Below are positions 58,285 to 64,000 of a stretch of 64,000 bases of DNA, piece by piece; within the stretch, counting starts at the first letter, position 1, and the number at the start of each line of letters is the position of its first letter. The position numbers were made by a program, and so were the translations under genes. The stretch is taken from assembly GCA_947179485.1 (NCBI GenBank), contig OX359245.1:2151001-2215000 (forward strand), in the 5' to 3' direction. Under the pieces are notes generated by a model. That model was given only the letters and a program-made list of their open reading frames with translations. It was not told where the DNA came from and ran no database searches. This DNA is from Allacma fusca. Taxonomy: Eukaryota; Arthropoda; Collembola; Symphypleona; Sminthuridae.

Positions 58285-58540
58285 ACTGGTGCCGGGAACG
58301 ATTCCGGGCTCAAGGGATTCGGGATCGGGATTTCGAGCAAATTTTATCTGATTTCGGGTTCGGAATCAGGATCGGGCTTGAGATCAACGATTCAAGCATA
58401 TTGTATGCTAACGTGCACCAGATCCCAGTATTTCGGGAACGGGTTCGGGTATGAGTCCGAAAATTTTAATGACCCGATTTTCGGGATCGGGTTCCGGAAT
58501 GGGTCCAAACTTTTCGTTCCCACATTAGCTCTAGCGCTGG
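58285..58540. mobile_element. Possible MITE with CGGGATCGGG repeats
   Basis: The left part has 'gtgccgggaacgattccggg' and the right part the inverse of 'tgtgggaacgaa'. Between them 'cgggatcggg' and 'cgggttcggg' words recur. The inverted ends are short and imperfect, and no target duplication was found. It resembles the other subterminal-repeat elements here in style. Confidence 0.35.
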
Positions 58541-59015
58541 GTAATTCCAAAAATATTTCATCTACAGATTCTTCTAAGATGTTTCCCGGAGTCTGAATAC
58601 AACGAGTTTGATGAGAATTGGATAACCGGTTTTGATTTATAAAACACCCGGGTAACTCCGATTGTGTTAACTAAATTAGTAATTGATTTGTGAGTTTTCG
58701 TGTACATTGCGACGTAAAGGCTTGGAGTCGTGCATAAAACCCGAATATAATAATGGCGTAAGCGTGGACCATAAAAAGGATAATAACCCAAAATCCAGTT
58801 TACTGGAAAAATTTCAATCAGGTGGCCTCAAGTTACAGTTGTAACCGTGAAACCTTATAGTAGTATCTATATCAATATCAATTACGGTATAATCTGAAAT
58901 CTGATCGGATTGATGGGATTTTGATTCCTTTAATTTGTCTCAAAATTCCTAAAAGACAGGTTAGATAGGTCCGTACTTATTTCTACACTATTTAGTGTGA
59001 CATGATTCCGCACTT

Positions 59016-59616
59016 ATGAATACATTAAAATCGGAAATAACTAACGTTAAAGAGTTAAAATCAAAAATGAAGCCAAACCTTGAATTGTGGAATTCAATGC
59101 AGACGAATAGCCGAATGTGTCAATTAATCTTCTGTTCTGATCGAAACTCAGGAACGACAGGTTTCCACAATGGCGTTCGGCATCACGACGAACGTTGTGG
59201 TTTTGAACAGTCAAATTTTGTGTGTATTTCAATAACCCAAACTGATGTGCGAATGCGAGTTTGTAACTTTCCTCGAGATCAAGTAGCCAGAGGTGAGAAA
59301 TTCCTAAAGAAAAATTTATCCAGACTACTTAATTTTATTATACATTTAAACGTTTTCTGCAAAAGTTAGCTTAGGTTTTATTAAATTTGTGATATTCAAA
59401 AATACAGGAATTAATTATACTCAAAACCCAGGGTTTGTTCTCTGTGGAAGGTTTCAAATTTCCCGCTACATTAACTCCACCAACAACACCATTGGGATTG
59501 ACGGGGTTGAAAACAGTCCAAAAGAAAATTACAATCGGATTCATCTTCGTCCCTTTGCACGGTTGTTCTTTACTCTTCTGAATAAATTATTTATGCTTGG
59601 GACTCCAAACAGTTGA
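59016..59616 (+). CDS. Doubtful two-exon gene
   Basis: A first open block (to about 59293) has four cysteines in order (MCQLIFCSD, HDERCGFEQS, NFVCISI, MRVCNFP) and ends at a GTGAGA donor. A TACAG acceptor near 59408 leads to a second block (GINYTQNPGFVLCGRF ... LFMLGTPNS). The phases agree. No family is recognised and there is no signal peptide, so chance is a real alternative. Confidence 0.25.
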
Positions 59617-59886
59617 GCCTACATTGGATCCTCATTAATAAGAATCTTAAGAAGACTACTTTAAGTAATCACGTATGCAATTTAATTGGAGACTTTTCTG
59701 TGGTAAGTAACCGCAATGCATCCCAGAACGATTGTCAAATTTGGATAACAACAGTTTCTTCCTGGTAGTTAAATCATGCGGTGTTTATTCTCCAGAAAAG
59801 CTTCAGTGCATGGACGAGATTAGAAAATATTGATTGAAAGCTTAAACATTGTACTGGGAAGCGGATGTAAAAATAAGGATTAAATT

Positions 59887-60829
59887 CAGTGCTGCCCAAG
59901 TCAAGTCAGACTTGACTTGAAAACTTGCGACTTGACTAGACTAGCAGGTAAAAATACGCTTGCATTAAAACTTGACTGGACTACATCCTGTTTGTGTATT
60001 TATGGGACTTGACTTGACTAGACTCCTTGCAGAGATAACAACTTAGTGAGTGACTTGACCCGACTAGCCGTTTTCGTTGTCATTTTCTAGTCAAGTCATG
60101 ACTAACGGCAGCACCCTCGAGCTGTCGATAAAGTTCCAAAATCATGCAAATTATTACGTTTCCATGTCTTCATCTAGCTTCATCCAGTACTATGATTGGA
60201 TAAATACTATTATGGCACATTCACAGAATTATAGGACGACTTTTCAAACTGTAACAACTCCAAAAATACAGCTGTTTATCGTTTTCACTTGTTCTGGTTG
60301 TTTTTTTAAGCCAATATTTTGAACTTGTGTATTTTGATCAGTCACCGTTTATCATAACAAAATTCTAGTTTTTTGCTATACAAAACCAGAAGGTCCTAAA
60401 AAATCCCGCAAAAGTGTTGTTACTTATCATATGTACATACACAAATTTAAGCAATGCATTGATGGAAGGTAGAGTCGTTACGAATAAATTCGAAGTGAAC
60501 ATTATTTGCAAACAACGAGCAGAATCCAAAAATGAGAAATTTAGTAAAAATTCCCAGTAGGATTAGAAATGGAGTAATAAAACTATCACTAATACAACTA
60601 CCAATAAAACAATTCACTGTTTCATGCTTAAGTAGAAGGTAAGATTAAATATTTCAATCCCCACAAGCTGCTACTTGGTGGTAATATTTGCTGCCCTATT
60701 TTGAGACTATGACTTGACTTGAATAGCTGGATGGAAAATCCAGGTGACTTGACTTGACTGGACTATGCCTAATGCATATTGTGGTTGACTACACTAGACT
60801 TGACTTCGAAGGGCTGGCGGGCAGCACTG
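59887..60829. mobile_element. Non-autonomous hAT-like transposon (0.94 kb)
   Basis: The ends are CAGTGCTGCCC and its inverse GGGCAGCACTG. An 8-bp target duplication ATTAAATT lies at 59879-59886 and 60830-60837. Subterminal regions are rich in 'gacttgact' words in both orientations. No transposase frame is present. The ends and the 8-bp duplication place it in the hAT superfamily. Confidence 0.93.
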
Positions 60830-61174
60830 ATTAAATTTACTGTCAAATCGAATGCGTATTTGTAACTGGAGGACGCAAATCTTTATGTAATTGTTTGAAT
60901 AGAATGTTGCCAATAAGACATGCCTGTAGATTTCCGCGGTTGTCTGTGCGTATTTACATGTTTTTGTTTTTAATCAAGGACAACAACCAGATCTTTCCCT
61001 CTTTTTTACCAATGGCAGGATGCCTGCAAACGAATCATGTCTTTAAGGTGTTTGAAAAAACCCCTTGTTGAATTAATTACTACGACTAATATTTGAATTC
61101 ATATGGGATTCATCCAATAAGGATACCGTACCCACAATTCCAAAAATGATTATGCCCTGGGTTTTACGCATTCC

Positions 61175-61352
61175 CACCTTAAAATGCCCTGAAAATGCCT
61201 TATTTTGAAAATGCCCTGAAAATGCCTTATTTTGAAAATGCCCTGAAAATGCCTTATTTTGAAAATGCCCTGAAAATGCCTTACTTTAAAAATGCCCTGA
61301 AAAAACCTTATTTTAAAAATGCCCTGAAAATGCCTTACTTTGAAAATGCCCG
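61175..61352. repeat. 27-bp tandem repeat
   Basis: About six units of 'tattttgaaaatgccctgaa' plus 7 bases, with small changes. Both strands show long open frames of repeated GIFKIRHFQ or FENALKMPY, which are artefacts of a period divisible by three. Confidence 0.95.
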
Positions 61353-61579
61353 GCATTTTGGGCAGGCATATTCGGCATTTTGGCAAAAACATATGAAAAT
61401 TAGCATTGAAAACATATATACACTATGACCATTGTTGATCCTTCAGGATAAACTTGGGAGTTTGTATGAAGTATTCAAGCCCATCCAGTCTGAAGTAAAC
61501 CCACTCTGAACACGATGTACTCTTACAATCCGCTTCCTTCCTTCAGCTCCATTATTCGAAAGCATCCAAGGAAAAGTCG

Positions 61580-64000
61580 GATAAAATCGCGAATAGTTCC
61601 GATGAATACAATTTGATGATGGTCCTGTAAAATTTAATAAAAGTTTAATTAGATTCGAGCCTTTGATATTTTAAAACAATTTGTGAAAAGACCCTGGACG
61701 CCACTAAATATAAGCGGTTGTTAAAATTATTTCAACAAGAATGGAAAGATATTACAAAATTCAAAGGTTTTGTTTTTTTTAAAGTAATACACAGTTGGGG
61801 GCTAGACCGTGACCAAGCATTTGTTTAAGTTATATTTCATAAAATGTTTGAACATCATGGAATTTAAATAATTTGCTATAAAGGACCCTAAAGGCCACTA
61901 AATATAAACTGTTTGATAAATTACGTGTACCGGAATGCAAAGATTTTAATAAATTTAAAGGTTTCACGCCGTACGAAAGGATTTCTGACGGTCCTGTATT
62001 CACAGTTTAAAGGTTTTGTTGAATTTGTAATCTTGTGTGGAGAAAAACAAGGTTACAGGCTTGACCGTTAACAAGCAATTCATAAATTTATGCTTCATAA
62101 TATTGTTGAATATCGGCGATTTCAAGCAAATTTGAGGACGTCCAACCAAACGCATTAAACTTGAATTCGCATTAGATACTTAAGGTAGTTACGCTGATAC
62201 TAATTTACGAGATTTAAAAAACGTGACATTTCACACGAATGCTATATGTATGTTCTAATATAATATTATTTCGCTCAATAGGGAAAGGCACAATCTATAT
62301 GCTGTGGGGAATTATAGCAAATAAGGAAAGGAATTGCGGTTTGAGTCCCCAGAATTGGAAGATTAAACTTTTGCTGTAAAATGAGTTACTATAAAAATAA
62401 ATTTTTTCACTTAATTATTATCTAAACTCACATTTTTGATTCTGAGACAGAAATTATGGCCTTTGTATGGATAGCTCTAGGCTCAAATGAATAAATTACA
62501 CTTTATTTTCAAAGAATGAAGAATTTTGGCAAGAAAATACCAGGTCATTGGCCCCGGTACACCAGATATAAGCATTTCGTGAAAACAATTTACTTCTACT
62601 ATTTTGCCACGTAACCAATTTAATATTGTTACGATATAATTATTGGGGGATGAGTAGTAGATTGTTGAGTGAGTGTATGTATGTACTTATTGTTGGGAAA
62701 GGGGAACACGCTTGGAGTGAGAGATGTACGGGATCAAATAAATATAATGGAGATGGATACAATTTGGGAATAATTTGAGTTTACTAATTGTGAGTCAAAT
62801 AAGGATCAATACAAGACAGGATTGAGCGGTTGTTCAATCCTCTTTATAATTAACCGTGTGCACATGTCAACATTCTTACTATTAAAATACTTGCATATCA
62901 TTGACTCAGTGCATATTACTGATGCATCCCATTCCTTAAGTATTAAGTATAAGCCTCCGCACTTGCTCTCTCTATACGTATGTACATGCAATGCGTAACA
63001 ATATTATGTAAATTATTAGAATAATTATAGCATGTGCCAAAATTTCTACAAATAATGAATTTGTCAGTAAAATTCAAAAATATAGATTTTGTTCTATAAC
63101 GCCACTGAGTGTAATTTTCGTTCAATGTTTGCTTAAAGTTTCAAGATGAAAAGTTTCCTAATTCTACGAGGGTCACACATTCAAGACAATAGCGAAAACA
63201 CTGCATTTTCATTTTGCAAAGAATACTTTTCTTATAATTTAAAATTAAATATGACCAAAAGTGTAAAATTCACTGTGATGAGCTCATTAGATCATCAAAA
63301 TGTTGAATTATTTCCACATAGCCAGGTATTCTTGCATATGCATGAAAACTGCAAACTGCTATGAAAAATTCCCTTACAAAATTGGTCGTTTTAATGCAGC
63401 GTTCCTTAAGAATCATTACCTTCCAGAACACATTATACAGTATGCGTCATGATTCATGATGCAGCAAAATATTTAAATCCTCCGCTCCGTAATAAAGTCC
63501 TTCTTCATCACTCAAAACTTAGTTCATTCCCAGGACTCAGATTCTCCTAATACAAATAAAGCGATCAAGAAATTGAAACCAACTCAGGACTTTTTTTAGA
63601 AAGCGTCGCAAAAATATTTATTTAATTCCTGATTGCACGGATTGCTAGATTCTTAGGGTACGCTTGAATTGAAAAATTTGTTCAACAATTTATCTTTTGT
63701 TGCCAGTGCTGTAGGAATCGACAGTGAAAACAGCCGTTTTTTCAGTTTTACTTGCTGTAAACTCTTCAAAAATTCGAAATATGCAAATTGGAGAGATTTC
63801 GAATTTAAAATTGCAGGTTTTAAATTTAGTGATTAATTTCAATCTTGCGATTTCTTTAAGTTAGCTTTTTGCTAACTAAAAGTAAATAATGAGATGAACT
63901 TGAGAGTCTTTACTTGTGAACAACTGTATCGTCACAAATGATGAATGAAAGTTCATATAAATATTTAACAACATTCACATTTAAACTTTGTATTTTATCC
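61580..64000 (+). repeat. Segmental repeat copy D
   Basis: The stretch from 'gaatacaatttgatgatggtc' (about 61606) to the window end matches copy B 22010-23438 and the sequence after the Polinton (48130 on). It contains an internal local duplication near 61680-61980 and the solo LTR. It runs off the window. Confidence 0.75.
62627..63000 (-). mobile_element. Diverged solo LTR related to the 4740-13791 element
   Basis: It begins TGTTACG and ends CGTAACA (374 bp), flanked by a 4-bp duplication ATAT (62623-62626 and 63001-63004). The inverse shares stretches with the young LTR, such as 'agagagagca', 'aaggattgaac'-like, 'ctcacaattagtaaa' and 'tctctcac'. Copies A (about 2272) and B (about 23327) have the empty site. 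It reflects an older insertion reduced by LTR-LTR recombination. Confidence 0.9.

Noticed and set aside
61150-61428. Repeat-rich frames on both strands
   Set aside because: A 27-bp tandem repeat keeps all such frames open.
1-64000. tRNA, rRNA, CRISPR or bacterial operon signals
   Set aside because: Nothing resembling them was seen; splice signals and transposon types mark the DNA as eukaryotic.

Overview
The window is eukaryotic, AT-rich animal genomic DNA. Coding blocks are split by short GT-AG introns, the intergenic DNA is full of transposons, and an LTR retrotransposon and a Polinton sit in it. Arthropod is the most likely group. A springtail is possible because of the two secreted-type paralogs at 55-58 kb, but that is only an impression. 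There is one 200-base assembly gap (47214-47413).

Layout. The backbone is an old, decayed, direct segmental repeat with a unit of roughly 6 kb before insertions. Copy A covers about 1-14640, copy B about 18172-50285, copy C about 50286-53520 and copy D about 61580-64000. The copies diverge enough that each serves as an empty-site reference for insertions in the others. Copies A and B carry a minisatellite with an 18-bp motif. Copy A's minisatellite was split by a Ty3/Gypsy-type LTR element (4740-13791) with LTRs that look identical and a 4-bp target duplication. Copy B received a 1-kb hAT-like element (18384-19385, 8-bp target duplication) and a 24.7-kb Polinton (about 23439-48129). Copy D holds a 374-bp solo LTR related to the LTR element. 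Other hAT-like or MITE-like elements lie at 16541-18163, 59887-60829 and possibly 14670-16213 and 58285-58540.

The Polinton looks whole apart from the assembly gap. Its right half, all on the minus strand, is the conserved virus-like core: integrase, a probable minor capsid protein, a basic core-like protein, major capsid protein, adenain-like protease, packaging ATPase, two small proteins, a membrane protein and protein-primed DNA polymerase B. Its left half is accessory and richer in introns. It holds a membrane protein with a cysteine-rich region and a long coiled-coil tail, seven copies of a 182-bp tandem repeat, a chromodomain plus zinc-finger gene, a second cysteine-rich membrane protein, a gene ending in an acidic-aromatic tail, an unrecognised four-exon gene and a Pif1-like helicase. 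The helicase and polymerase genes are convergent, with 92 bp between their stops. The helicase, polymerase and integrase would serve replication and integration. The chromodomain/zinc-finger and acidic-tail proteins could act on chromatin or transcription, and the membrane proteins could act at the cell or particle surface. Those last roles are inferences.

The likely host genes are a tandem pair on the minus strand at 55-58 kb. They share exon structure, an N-terminal part resembling Greek-key (beta/gamma-crystallin) repeats, and a C-terminal part resembling the non-specific DNA/RNA endonuclease fold without an evident catalytic histidine motif.
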